Positions 13,414-27,140 of a stretch of 64,000 bases of DNA are shown piece by piece; within the stretch, counting starts at the first letter, position 1; each line of letters opens with the position of its first letter. The translations under genes were made by a program, and so were the position numbers. The notes below the pieces were generated by a model. That model did not search any database. It saw only the letters and a program-made list of their open reading frames with translations, and was not told the origin of the DNA. The DNA is taken from NCBI RefSeq assembly GCF_030463565.1, contig NC_134653.1:31619150-31683149 (forward strand), given 5' to 3'. The stretch is from Pelecanus crispus. Lineage: Eukaryota > Chordata > Aves > Pelecaniformes > Pelecanidae.

Positions 13414-14284
13414 GTGTTCAAAGGGAAAAGATTTCTAAGAAAACAGTTAAAAGCAAAACTCCCAAAGCGAGATGACTGAACGCAGCATCCGGGCTGATGC
13501 CGCTTGTGTCTGTACAGCGGAGAGGGAAGAGAAAACCTTCACGTAAACCTCAGGATTTGCTGTAACCTAATCATTTCCATATGTCATGTAAATTCTCTTC
13601 AGCTGCTCATAGGGCATTTGTGCACAAGCCCGATGCTCAAAATAGAAAAAAAGGTGCTGCTGTGTTTAATTGGACGTACAAATCCAGGCACAGTACAGCC
13701 TAACGCCAACATAGTTACACCAGGAAGCAATTTTACCCTTTTCTACTCAAAATTGTCTATTGAAAAAGAAAAGCTCATGATCGAGCAGAATTTTGTCAGC
13801 TCGGGGGTATGTTCAGGATTCCTCCCTCCAACCCCCCCACCAGGACTTAACTCCAGGCTTGGCCAGGAGAAAATCGGGGAGGGGAGAGTAAAAAGAAAGC
13901 TAATAGAAGAAGTGGTTCTTTTTCATGGAAAATGCCATTTTTATGAAAAACAAGATGCATTTTCTCCAGAAAAGGCATTTCTGAAGATGTTCTCGCTTGA
14001 AATACTGGGAAAAACAAGTCTGAACATCTCCCAAAAGAAAAGATTTCTGTTGTTTTATTTTAGGAGGATTCTCTCATGTTTATTGTTCATACTGTTGGTA
14101 TTACGCCTACCTTATTTCACTCCACAGCACTAGGGCTGGTTTATAACATGACATAATAGCTTACCTATTCTATTATTATATTTTTTTCTTATTTTTATTT
14201 TAAAAATCATTAAGAGCAGCTGCTAGTTAGCAGAGATTGAAACCCCTTATCTTCTTTTCCAGATGAAAGGGGGGTCTGTTTGTT

Positions 14285-14402
14285 GTAATGAAACCAGTTT
14301 GCACCTAGATCAAAGTCTCCACTGTCTGCATCGTCGGAAAAGTGTTTGACACTCGTGTCAGTGTCAAACTATTTCATTACCACGCAAAGTGGAGACACTT
14401 TG
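14285..14402. repeat. Cluster of three interleaved inverted repeats
   Basis: Three complementary pairs lie in 118 bp. gtaatgaaa (14,285) pairs with tttcattac (14,372). caaagtctccact (14,311) pairs with agtggagacactttg (14,388), leaving a 2-nt bulge. gtttgacac (14,344) pairs with gtgtcaaac (14,361) across an 8-nt loop. The first two pairs cross, so as RNA they would form a pseudoknot rather than a simple nested stem. Confidence 0.8.
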
Positions 14403-14962
14403 ACTAGAGGAGATAAGACGTTTCCATCAATCAGCATCCAGAAACAGCTTCCCCACGATGATTAAAAAAATAAAATAAGGTGGTTTCAGCTGCAGCAGCG
14501 GTTTCTGATGCAGAGCATGAGAAATGCGGACACGTAATGAAGCGCCGTTGTAATAAACAACGGCACAAAAGCAAAGCCCAACAGCAGCACATGAGCATCC
14601 CACGATGCTCCTTCTGGGAGTCACCAGCCAAGGGGAAATCCCACTTGATAAATGGGAAAACAGGGAAAATAAAGAACCGCTGCCCAAGCAGAGGGGGATG
14701 CTGCTGCCAGCTCATCCTGCCGCCAGCCCCAGTGCCCCAGCTTTGAGGCAGGAGTTTGGGGGATATCCCTGGCCTTGCAAGGTGGGAAAAGATGAGTCAA
14801 GCCCGAGAAATACCAGAAAGCCTAAAAACAACCCATCTTTCTGCCCAGAGAAAATAAAACACGCAGGTGGGAAAGCCCACACCTCTGTCTCCTCGCAGCC
14901 CGGGCGCAGCAAAGACGAGGATGCACGAGGGGGGGGATGCGCCAGAGGAACGTTACAACGCC

Positions 14963-16307
14963 GCGGTGGGGTGACCCTGGCTGGGTGCCAGGTGCCCACC
15001 GAAGCCGCTCCATCACTCCCCTGCTCAACCGGACAGGGGAGAAAAAATATAATGAACAGGTGGGTCGAGATCAGGACAGGGAGAGATCACTCAGCAATTA
15101 CCGTCACAGGCAAAACAGAAACTGATTTTCCCCAAGTCCAGTAATTTATTACCAAGCAAAACAGAGTAGGGTAATGAGAAATAAAACCACATCTTCAAAC
15201 ACCTTCCTCCCACCCCTCTCTTCTTCCCGGGCTCAACTTCACTCCCAATTTTTCCCCACCTCCTCCCCACGAGCGGTGCAGGGGGATGGGGAATGGGGCT
15301 TGCGCCCAGTTCATCACGTGTTGTCTCTGCCGCTCCTTCCTCCTCAGGAGAGGACTCCTCACACTCTTCCCCTGCTCCAGCGTGGGGTCCCTCCCATGGG
15401 AGACAGTCTTCCACGAGCTTCTCCAATGTGAGTCCTTCCCACGGGCTGCAGTTCTTCACGAACTGCCCCAGCATGGGTCCCTTCCGCGGGGTGCAGCCCC
15501 TCAGGAGCGGCCTGCTCCGGCGTGGGTCCCTTCCGCGGGGTGCAGCCCCTCAGGAGCGGCCTGCTCCGGCGTGGGTCCCTTCCGCGGGGTGCAGCCCCTC
15601 AGGAGCGGCCTGCTCCGGCGCGGGTCCCTTCCGCGGGGTGCAGCCCCTCAGGAGCGGCCTGCTCCGGCGTGGGCCCCTCCCGCGGGGTGCAGCCCCTCAG
15701 GAGCGGCCTGCTCCGGCGTGGGTCCCCTGCGGGGTCCCCAGCCCTGCCAGCAAACCTGCTCCAGCCTGGGCTCCTCTCTCCATGGGTCCACAGGTCCTGC
15801 CAGGAGCCTGCTCCAGCGCGGGCTTCCCATGGGGTCACAGCCTCCTTTGGGCACATCCCCCTGCTCCGGCGTGGGCTCCTCCCCGGGTGCAGGGGGATCT
15901 CTGCTCCCCGTGCGCCTCCATGGGTGCAGGGGCACAGCTGCCTCAGCAGGGGCTGGCACCAGGGCTGCAGGGGAATCCCTGCTCCGTGCCTGGAGCACCT
16001 CCTCCCCTCCTTCTGCACTGACCCTGGTGTCTGCAGGGCTGTTTCTCATATTCTCACTCCCCCTTCCAGCAAACTACAGTTTGTGCCAGGTTGGTTTTTC
16101 CCCCCCCTTCTTAAATACATTATCACAGAGGTGCTACCAGCTGACGGTGGTCACTAATGGGCTCGGCCTTGGCCAGCGGCAGGTTCGTCTTGGAGCCGTC
16201 TGGCATTGGCTCTATCGGACATAGGGGAAGCTTCTAGCAGCTTCTCACAGAAGCCACCCCTGTAGCCCCTCCCAGCTACCAAAACCCTGCCGTGCAAACC
16301 CAATACA
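14963..16307 (-). mobile_element. Solo LTR of an avian endogenous retrovirus
   Basis: The element is flanked by a 6-bp direct repeat, aacgcc, at 14,957-14,962 and 16,308-16,313. Read on the minus strand it begins tgtattgggtttgca, has a TATA-like box (tatttaa, near 16,111-16,118) about 190 bp in, an AATAAA signal at 15,145-15,150 and ends in the GTGACCCTGGCTGG/CCACC-type terminus. The final CA seems mutated. No gag, pol or env sequence adjoins it, so it looks like a solo LTR left after recombination. Its interior contains decayed repeats around CTGCTCCAGCGTGGG and a clean 49-bp minisatellite. A 312-residue open frame on the opposite strand is composed of these repeats and is not a gene. The LTR structure and target-site duplication are read from sequence; the family name is not assigned. 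Confidence 0.75.
15476..15724. repeat. 49-bp minisatellite inside the LTR
   Basis: Five nearly identical 49-bp units begin at 15,476, 15,525, 15,574, 15,623 and 15,672, each starting ggtcccttccgcggggtgca, with degenerate relatives on both sides. Because 49 is not a multiple of three, successive copies shift frame, which explains the overlapping open frames here. Confidence 0.93.
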
Positions 16308-19300
16308 AACGCCCTCGAATAAATCACCAGCCAGGTGAACCACAGCCCAAGCTGACTTCTTCTGCAGGCCACTGCCAAAAACACCCCAGCCAGGCAGCCC
16401 TGAGGAGCAGGCAGGGCTCAGGGACTTCCATGAAGACAAGGAGCCACCTGTGAAACCAAGACCAGGTCAGCAAAGCTTCAGGAGGGAGCTGGGACCCCTT
16501 GGCATATAGCAAAGGAGACAGCAGCAAGTGGGATCATGTCTTAATGGACTCATCACATGCGCAGAGTGCTTTTGCATTTGGAACAGACAGAAATTCATTG
16601 CAAAATTTAGTTAGAAAGGAAGATCTTAGGTGCCATCAGCTTCATCTCCTCTGAAAAGACCACGTAGTAGCTGCTGGTGGTAAAAACTGCTTTGGTGAAA
16701 CACCCCTGAGATGCACCGCTCCCTATTTCTGCCCGTTCCTCCCAAATCCATCTCTTGCAGCAACACGTGGTCGGGGGCTACAGGGTGCCAGGAGACCGAG
16801 GGACACTTGTGCTTGATGCCAGGAGGCAGCACGGAGTCCCTGCGTGGCACCATACCCCCGGCACTGCCGAAAGCAGGGATCACACTGCTAACGGGCCGGG
16901 GGATCTTCTCGACGGTGGGTGCAACGACGATGTTTGTTCAAGGGAAAATAGAGTTGGAAGCAGCAGCCAGCCATGATGGAGATTAGAGAAAAGCCTGCTT
17001 AGACCTGGCTGCGCTGGAGGAGCCGTACAGGAACACTTCATCCCTATGTAAATACCGCCACCGTAATGCCAGCAGAGCCGCTGGCTCTGAGACTGGCTAG
17101 AAGTTATCAGCTGAGCAAATTCTGCTTGTTTAATTTTATATTGCCTTCAGGCACATTCACCCCTCTGATTTTCCCCAAACACTCTCTCTGGAGGAAGAAG
17201 ACTTATTCCTCGGGCTCAGCCTCCCATAGGATCCACAGGGATTTACAGAAGCAGGAGAATAGCGGCTAAGAGGCTGCTTCCCAGGTTAGTCCAGGGCGGA
17301 GGCAAGCTCCTGACCGGAGCAAGCTGTTTGGGGCATGGACGCAGATCCTTTCTGCTAACCTCTTTGCAAACTCCTCTTGCAAAATTGGTTTTTAGCAAAG
17401 CCACTTATCACCTTAACCATCTATCGATTCCCTGACTCCTGGCCAGAGCTCCCAGGATCCAATACAGAGCAGGCAGAAAAAGCAGAAAAACACAACTGCA
17501 AATGAGGGCACTAAAGCACACGGCTGAGATCACCCCGGAGAAAGAAAAGGCCCCTGACCGCAAGCAAAGGTGGTGGTCGGAGGCTCACTGGGGACTTCAG
17601 TACCCTTGTCTTGGGGCAAACGCTGCCAGACAGAAAACTTCTCTTTTTTTTTTGCCACGTCCAGCCGAGCAAAGATGCAGGTGAGCCAGCTCCATCCCAG
17701 CAGGGCCAAACCCTGCCCTCCGATACGGTTGCATCACCAAGCTGGGACCTGCGCACAACTCCAGCACAATGCCCGGACCCCTGGCTCCCACATGGCAATT
17801 GCAAAAGAGAATAAATAAATAACCCCCCCGCCGAGCATCCTCCTCCAGGGATCACCCATTGCCTAAATCCGAGCTCCGCAGCCAGGACCGCCTGGGAGCA
17901 GTCGACGCCAGGACACGGGCTGCGAGCAGGAGCTCGCCGGCTGCAAGCAGGAGCTCGCGACCCCGCACGCTTCCCGGCAGTATCGATCTCCCAGCAGTAA
18001 CAGCCAGTATAATTTTGCTTAGCTTCAAATACCTGGCGATCATGAATTCTTTGGCCACAAGGTTATAAAGCATTCTCTAAAACATGAGAAAAAGATTAAG
18101 CCTGCTTATAGTTAATAATATACTGTATGCTGCTATCAAGCTGGCTGTTTGCTATTGAGAGCCTACTATTAGACACTTATTTAAAAGGCCTTTCAAGGCT
18201 TCCCAAGAAAGTGCAGTTATGCATTTTTTTTTTTTCTGGCAAGAACTACTATAGATAAACATCAATTCGCTCCTGCAGATCACAGTCGCAGTAAATAAAT
18301 TTTTCAGGAAGCTAAGTTCCACACAAAGCCTCCTCAAAGCTCCCATTTCACACAACATCAATGTTTGGCCTCTGAGAAATAAAAAGCTCTAAGGTTGCTT
18401 TATCCAGAGCTAAATTATCAATTGTAGCTGCTTAAGAAAAAAATAAAAATAGGGCATTTCAATAAGAAATCAGTGTGGGAGGTAAACACAGTTGGTAGAT
18501 GGTGATGCCAGTTAGAGACAAAATGGGGAAAGACGGGGATTTTGCTGGCAATTGATCTGGAACCTCTGCAGCGGTGTCTGCGGCCCCGAATGCATCGCTG
18601 CGTTTCTGCATCCGTGATGGTAAGGAGGGAGCAACCAGCTTCGGGCAAGCTCAGCAGCCGGTGCTTGCGCTATTTTCTTTTATAGCTTTTTAAAGTAGCA
18701 GACTGGGATTATCCATTATAAAGTATTGTCACCAAAAAACCCCACGCCGGTTATAAGCATAAAAGCCGCAGCTCCTCGGATCGCTTGCGAGCTGCTCGCA
18801 GAGGCGGGATGGAGGGTGAGCCGTCCAGCACCCGGCTGAGCCCACGGCAGCCGCAGCATGCCGGATTTTGCCAACTCGGACCATGGGAAGCAGTTATGAC
18901 CCATCGGGGCCCCAAAGCGCTTTTTGAAGCAGCTCGCTGGGAAGGCAGGGCAGGAAAAGCGTCTCAGCTCACCTCTATCTAAGGATGCCCTTGCCATTTT
19001 GAGCGGCAGAGCCGGCACCGCCGCCGAGCAGCGTCCCGCGGGGCTGCTGCCCGCTGCCTGCCCAATAACGCGGTCCTTGGGGGGCACATCCAAACCCCAG
19101 CTTCAGGACTCTCTGGCGCTGTCAGAGCCAGGGCGGTGCTAAGACTCAGGATGCTCCATCTGTTCTTTAAATAAAGAGATGCTGGGCTCCGTTATCATTT
19201 AATTATTAGCCTAAAAAAAAAGACCGAAACACAGAAACCCCTCAGGCTCAGGTCGTGCATCCTGGTAGGAAGGCGGGGTTCTTCAATAAGAGAGCAAGGG

Positions 19301-22300
19301 ATGGGTAAGGAGGGCTGCTGCCAAAAGGCAACCTGCATGTCCCCCGTAGCAAGGCCTAACAAACTCCAGTACCCTGTGGTGTCCAAGACTGTTGGGAGCT
19401 TCATACCTAGCTAAATGGCTTAAAAGTCAAGGAGGATGGAGGATAGGACTATGTGCTGGTCTCGGTAACTCCCGATCAAATCAGCACAGCTTTTGAGCAA
19501 CACACAGGGTTGTACCTGCCAGCCTTGGGACTGTCATGAGCACAAATACGTAGACACAAAACGAACCCTGAGCTGCAAAGGAGCAACCCCCTTGCGTGCC
19601 CTTAAATCGCAAATGAAGCAGCAAAGCCCCGTCTCCAACCCCGCCGGTGCAGTTTGCTCCCACCATGCGCAGGACCCAGCTCCCACCATGCTGCATCCGC
19701 AGCGACAGCAGAACCGGCCCCGGCGCCGTTTTGGGTCAATCCTGTCTGGAGCAATGACGCTAAAAACCAGGGATCCATCAGCGACTCATTTACTCAGTTG
19801 CTAAACACAAGGGCAATTTTGAGAGTTAATAAGTTACCAGAGGAGCTGCTGCCTTTCTCAAGCGCAAAAACTGGTCCATTGCCCAACACCGGATGCTAAA
19901 GACTGATCATCTCCATTGATGCTTTCTAAGGACCCGTTATTAAATAAAAACCAGGTCAGTTGCCCTTCTAGTCTTTACAAAAATGTTTTTCTTTCAAATC
20001 ATCTCAGAAAATAACCAGCAGATGCTCAACAGAGAAGCACATTTTCCATCACTAAAATAAACTTAATTTTGAAGTCGTGAACTTGTGACACCCACTGCTC
20101 TCCTGAAAATAAAACCGCCAGCAATGATACAATATGCATATTTAACCTTCTGATGTTGCTAATGTTTTTAGCAGAAACCGATATATCGCCCGTGCCCGCT
20201 GACAGGCGTGAGAGTCCATAAGCTATTGCCGTGGCTATTAGCCAACACCTATTACCTGCAGCGTTATTTCCAGGTTATAGAAATGAGCCCTTGGGCTTAT
20301 GGTAGTGTAATAACACCGGGCACTGCAAAGCTCCAAAGGAGACCTCGGAGCGTGGCTGGTTGTGGCCATCGGCAAACAGAGGGGATGTGGGTGTCCGCGC
20401 AGGGCTGGAATGGGCTCCGGCACCCAGCGGGACCGGGGAGCTCATCCCCACGCTCACGTCCCACCGCCAGCATCCCCACCGCCAGCCAGAGGCTTCAGCG
20501 CGCTCCTCCTGATGCTTAAATCACTACCTCATCAAATCAACAAAAACCCTATATATCTATATCTATAAATTCATCATCAACAAAACCCTATAAATTCATA
20601 TATACACATAGTTTTAAATAAGAGACAACTCTTTCAAGAAAAAATTGAAAAAAAAGAAAAAACAAACCTGCCAGGAGCAAGCCCTCACACAGCCATGATC
20701 TTAATTGATCCATGGCAAGAGGGAAAATATTTATATAGGTTAAGGAGACTGCCAGAAGGCACAAGTTTTAAAAGTAAAATCCCAAAGCACCCAGGGTAAA
20801 ACCATGCAAATTACCATCACGACCGAGTTCTTATCTGTATCAATATCTGCCAGCAACAGACCGTCCCCAGCCAGCCACCAGCGCCCACCCAGCAACCACA
20901 GTCATCTGTACTCCAGTGACATTCTTCCCAAACTTATATTTACGAGACTTTTACCTCTCCTGTTATTAAAAAAAATAGAGTTTAATTTTCAGGGAGTCCC
21001 ATTAGGGCAGTTGTTAACACTTGCTTCAAGCCAACATTTTGACCCAGCAGATTCCACTCTGGAAAAAAACATGTTTTATGCATGTCTTTACAAAAAGAAA
21101 TGCATGCAGTTATCAAGACGCAGTGCAGCATGTCAAGTTTGGGATGCTTTTTGTGCCCCAAGTAATAAAAAAATTAAAAAAAAAAAAAGCTTCTGCCCAG
21201 GTACCCACCCAGTATTCAACTTTTAATGGAAACCAGCTCTTTAGTATTAATGATGAAATCAAAGTTAATCTCTCTGAAACTTTGCTCACACCCAGAAATT
21301 TGGCCAGGACCTTTCTGCATCCCACTGGGGTTTGTCCCCTGCTCTCCCAGCACCCACACGCTCATCCTGAGGGTGCTTCTTGGTGGCCCTCAGGGAGGGC
21401 AACTCCCCGCAGGGATGCTCAGGAAAGGGCGAGCCAAGCACCCCCAAGGTGCTTTTATACACAAGATTTGGTCATTGGTAAGTAAATGTTTTTCCATCGA
21501 TAACAACAGATAGCTAAATCAAAGCTTCAGCGTGCCCTCGGAGCTCTTAAACAGCATCATGGATTTCCTACCGAATCAGTAGATGAATCAAATACCTGGT
21601 GCGAGGCTGCAGATAATCCCGACGATTTATTTTGGGGGAGCCGGGGTGAGGGAAGGCGGGGGGCAGGCTCCAGCCCCGGCGAGGATTTGCGTATTAGTAA
21701 AAACAAACAATCCTGTAAATAACAAGACCCTCGTCCTGTCTCCACCACGCTACTCTTATTGAGTGAGTCAGATGTTCTGCTGATTAAAAATTGATCCATT
21801 TCAAAATCTAATCAACAGAATAGGATTCTTTCATATGTTATCAAGGCAGCTGCTGACAACAAAAACCAAACCTGTTATTAACCCATGAACCCCAATGACC
21901 TGAACCTGGCTGGGCTCTGCAACTGTAAATTATTCAGTAGTCCAAGAGCAATACCCGTAAGCCTGATGAATTTACGCCCCGACCGGAGGCGGTGGGGGTT
22001 AAAGCCAATATCACAGACCCAGGGGTCCCCAGGGATGCGGTTCACGACACGCTGCCACTCTGTGTCATGCCTAGGAATACATTACCGGCATCTGCTCAGC
22101 TTCGCCTTGCAAATGTCTAGTCCTATTTTTTTGGGTTTTTGTTTTTTAAATGACTTTCTGGATTCAGCACGGCACCGTAGGGAGCAGCCCCACGCCGGCA
22201 GTGCAGCAGAGCCCAGGCAGCCCTGCGGGCACAGCCAGTCTCTGCTCAAACCCCAGGTCACCACCGCTGAGCAAAATTCAGAGAGCAAATGGTTTGCATC

Positions 22301-25300
22301 CCTGCTTTGGCTCTAGCCCAGCATTGCCGGATCAGCCACGGAACAACAGGGAAACTGGGGGAGCAAGCGGGATTTTTTTTAAATTTTAATCATTATTTTT
22401 AAGCCCTGCTTGCATTCATCACCCACGCTGCTCAACACGATGATGGAGACATCGCAATGGGTTGATGCCACTGCTGGGTATTACCCTGCAGGTTGCCTCT
22501 TGGATATTGCTTTATGGGCTGGTGACACTTCTCTGTGGTCACACCGCGCCAAGGGGACGCACGGCTGATGGGAACGGGGCTCGGCTCTGCCAGGGTCCCG
22601 GCGCTGAGCCCAGGCGCCTGCTAATGCTGACTCGCACCCCCCCAGAAAAAACCCATTCACCCAAAAGCACCCAGGACACGGACAAGCCCCAGCCTCGCTG
22701 CAGGCTCCGACCCTGCACCGCTGCCAGCGCCCGGAGCGAGCCGGGATCACCATCAGCTGAGCCACGGCAGCATCGCTCAGCTCCCCAAACCTCAAATCAA
22801 AGTCCTTCTGCAAGTTTCGGGATGGGGGGAAGGGGGAAGTAGCAGTTTTAAGGGCAGGTTTTGATGCTTTTTAGGGCAAAGACCCCCTGCCCAACACTGT
22901 TGAACATTCTATGTTCTGCCCCAGCCGCAGACGGCACCTCCCCGCTGGTGGATCCACCCAGCATAAGAGGCTTGAACCAGAATGGGAAAAAAATTGGCGC
23001 CACATAAACCAAGCTCAAAGATAACGACAGCTCTTCTCTTAAATTATAATATATTTATAAGTTTAATGACTCTCCGACCTCTCCTTAAAGCACAAATAAC
23101 CCCTGAGGAGCCCCCTCAAACCGGCCACTATCGATCCTGGCTGGGCTGCCATCTCCCAGTGAGCGACACCCCCCAGGGATGCTCCACACATTGGGTGGGA
23201 GGTGAAACCCCTCTTGACCCCCCAAAAAACCCACTGGGTGCCAGCACCATGCCAGAGCTTTTCAGTTATTTAATAGTGAGCCCATCACCATCCTTCACCC
23301 CACAACCTCAGAGGGACCCAGGGGACCCCAACTGGCAAGGTACAGCTAGAAACATTAGATATTGACTGGTTTTTTTCCCTATATTAAGTCCAACAGTGCT
23401 TTAAAAACAACCCATAGAGCCATTGGCAGCGGCAGCACCCACAGGGATGCTCCCCAGCTGCCCTGGAAGCGAAGCCTGGGCACCTCCGCAGCAGGGATTT
23501 GGGAGAGCTGTGCTCTCCCCAGCACGCCGAAGCAGCTGGAGTCACAGCCCATCCCCGCGGCCCCGACGTCAGCATGGATGTCACCTCCATCGGTTTTGGA
23601 TCCGGATCTCAGTTGAAGGCATCGGGGCTGGGGGTGTGAGGGCAGGGCACAGCCCCTTCTTACGCAGGGGTGGGAGAAATAAAAAGAACAGCAGCATCCG
23701 GCTAGCGGATACCATCCCCGCCAGGGAAAAACACACGCAGAGCATTTTTGTGTTCTATTTCCCTTTTTTTAAAGCGTCCCCGGTTAAAGGCTTCTGGGCT
23801 GGACATCCCCAGGCTCCACAGTCGGAGCAGGTTGATAGCCCACATAACTCCCACGCTGCGGCTCTACGAATCCGCCCGCTATGGGATACCTGGATTAAAC
23901 CGCGGCAGGCTGCAGCCCCGCATCCTTCCTCGTGCACGGTCCTGCCCACCCGGCTCCAGGGCCGCGTGGGTGCCCCTGGCAAGACCTCCCCCTGCACTTT
24001 AGCATCCTTACAGGGATGATGCCCAGTGGGATACCAGAGTGATTCAGACAGGAAGAACACAGCAGGGTTTCGCCTCTCGGTAAATCAGATATTCTGTATA
24101 ATTTCATTATATTACAAGGTAGATGTTGGGGAATGGGTCTTGAAAGAGAAACTGAATGCAGGAACTGGCCCGGGAACAGCCCCATCCCAGCGCAGCTAGC
24201 AATCCATTCCCGCGATCCGCAGGGATGCGCGTAAACAACCGCTGGTTTGCCTCACCATCATCATCATCATCGCCGCTCCAGGGGCTGCAGCGGCTCCCTC
24301 GGCACTGCCAGGGCAGGCAGGCTCACCCAGCACCGGCCATCCACCCCTCTGCTCCCTCCGCTATCTAATAATCACACTTGTGCGAAGCTGTTGCCATACA
24401 TAAGGAAAAGAGAAAACATCCTTGGAGAGCCTAACAATCAGACAATTTTTAAGATCATGGAGCATTAAACCATTCCCAATAGGGTTTACTAATCAAACAG
24501 CCAAATCCTTCATAACCAACCAATCCCTACAGAGCAATTAAATCCTTCCCCTTTAAAACACTTGGCACGCCGTCTGGGGAGAAAAAGAAAAATTTGCAAA
24601 ATTCATTTGATAAATTAACCAGGGAAAAGAAAGAAGTGAATCAAGCTTTGTTCTTTTCATTTTTTTTAATTATGGAATTCACAATGCCTGAATAATGTTT
24701 AATAAGAACTATGAAAATTCCTAACAGTATTACAACACAACACAAAAGAATTAACCTGGTTACCGTGAAAAATTGCATATTTAATTAAGAACAGAGAGTT
24801 CAAAACTATCCAGAGATTTCAAAAGTACCGTTGCCTAAGGGGCTAAATTACACGCTCGCAGTGCTGCTAACAGGGCTGGAGCGCGCAATCATTACCCAAG
24901 TGTCCCCATTAAGTGACAATGGGCAGATGACATCAAATTCATTTCAAAAGCAACAGGAATTGAAGCATTCGCTTGGGTAGTGGAAGGGAAAGCGACTATC
25001 CTGCTGGTATAAACCAGACCCCTTGTTGATAAAGGCAATAATTAAAGAATAATGTTAATTAGCTGCTTTTATTTGAAAGAAAAGCGCAGTGGCAGGAGAC
25101 GCTACCTCTGCAGCGTGCGCCAAGCAGAGAGCAGAGCGGGCGAAGCTGCCGGCCCGGGATGGCCACTGCCACCGTCCTGGATGCTGGGACACGTGCTGGA
25201 GCCATGCCCCCGGCTGGGTCCCGCTGGCCCCGAGCACCCGCCAGCCCCAGCCAGCCCTCAGCTCTGCCAGGGCTAGGGTTTGGGGGCGGACTGGGAGGCG

Positions 25301-27069
25301 GGCGGGATCAGCAGAGCGCAGCCCATCACCAGTGCCAGAGGAAGGGAACCGGAGCGGCGCAGACAGGGCACCCCGCTCTGGCGCAATGAGCGTGGCATCA
25401 GCAAATGCTCCCAGGGGAGAGACCCCATGGAAGAGCCTCCACCGGCAACTCGGGTGCTGAATTCAGGACCCAAAGGTGTTGCTGAGGGCACCTCATGGGA
25501 CCCAGCGCGATGCTCTGCCCTGCCAGGGAGGGTGGCGAGCCGCCGCCCTGGGGGACTACGGGCAGCTGCAGTACGGGGGTCCCCAGGAGCCCTCCTCCTG
25601 GAGGACACCATCCCCCCCATCGCCCCATCCCAGCCACCGCACGCTGCTGCATCACATGTGGGCATCACGGAGGGATTTTAGAAAAGCTGCTCCCCAAACT
25701 GTGTCCCCCCCCCCATAGGGGGAGAGCCCACCGCTCCCCGGCTGCGCTGCCAGACCCCAATGCTCCCCCCTCCACCGAGAAACTGGGGGGACGAGAGGGG
25801 TAATAATTACCCAGCTCCCAGGGATGAAGCAATGTTTGCAAACCGCTCCGAGAGCCGCAGACGAAGGCAGCTCTCCCCGTCGGCGTGATTAATAAAGAAT
25901 AAATGTCCTCTGCAGCCAGGCTAAGCAATAACACACCAGCTCCGGCGCCGATGAGCGGCTGTGCTTACACCGCACATTACAAGACCTGCTGCCAGCACCA
26001 GGTAATACTTTATTATGTTATCCCGACGGAAGAAAACAAAGGATGCCCGAGGTCCTGACTTCGGTGTAAAACTGCAGGAGCGTTACCAAAGGCAACGGTA
26101 GCATGCTCAGAGCGGCTGACGCACAGCACAGCTCCCACCAGAGGAATATTTACATGGGGTTCAAATTGGTTATTTACTTTTTTAGAAATCTGTGTTGCAG
26201 AAGAACTAGCTAGCACGCACATGCCAAGCAATTAATATTAAAACGGCCACGCGTTAGCGGCGAGTCGCTTAAATTGCAGCTAAATCAATACTCTGGGGTC
26301 CTGTTGCAGCTTTGGGGAAATCATTAAGTGCTACACCAAAGTAGTCAAAAAAATAATTACACAGCAAGGCCATATTAAAAAAAAGCACTGAAACCATTTT
26401 GGAAGGAGCTGTCTGCGTGTTCAACTGCATGAAATCACAAAGCTCAACTTAAAAGAAAACCCACCGATGGTGGGGATACTGCAAAGCAGCTCTTTCACAG
26501 ACGCGGCCAAAATAAATCACATTAAATACGCAGACGAAATTGAAGTGGCCCATCATTGCACGCTGCCCTTCTGACGGGGTTCTTGCCTGCGAGCCCGGGG
26601 TGAGCAGTTATTGCCCCCCTTGCCCGGGGCCCCCCCACCACCCCAAACCCGAGCCGGGATGTGGCAGCACCGGCCTGGGAAGGGGCGGATGCTGCTGCGC
26701 CCCTGCTCATTAACAAGCACTGCGGTAAATAACGAGCACTTCAGCTTTCCAGGTTATCTAAGCCTTTTGGTTAGATTTTACTGATGACCCCCTGTGGCTG
26801 GCATCTTGCTGGCTTCAAGAGCTAGTTCTTCATTGTGCTGATACATCCTGGACCTCTTTGCAAAGATGCCCGCCGAGATCCTGCGCACGGGCAACTGAGA
26901 TGGCACACGCAACCCTTCCAAGGGCCCTTCTCTGCAGGGGACGATGGACAAGTGCACAGCCACATACCCAGGGCATGGGTACAACCACCATGATGCTGTC
27001 AGGCCCCTTTTTGGGGCGATTTGCCCCGAGATGCCGATTTGAAAGAATACTCCATCCCTTGCACCCCAG

Positions 27070-27140
27070 GAGCAGGGAAACTGAGGCACAAAGCCATTGC
27101 CCAAGGAAGCAAGTGGGCGCTGGGACAGAGCCCGACCCAG
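27070..27140 (-). mobile_element. Possible MIR-type SINE core remnant
   Basis: On the plus strand the order gggaaactgaggcacaaag, ttgcccaagg, aagtgg, cagagccc follows the reverse complement of the MIR core. Spacing is compressed and divergence is high, so this is tentative. Confidence 0.4.

Noticed and set aside
15286-16224. 312-residue plus-strand open frame
   Set aside because: It is the antisense of the LTR and consists mainly of the 49-bp repeat.
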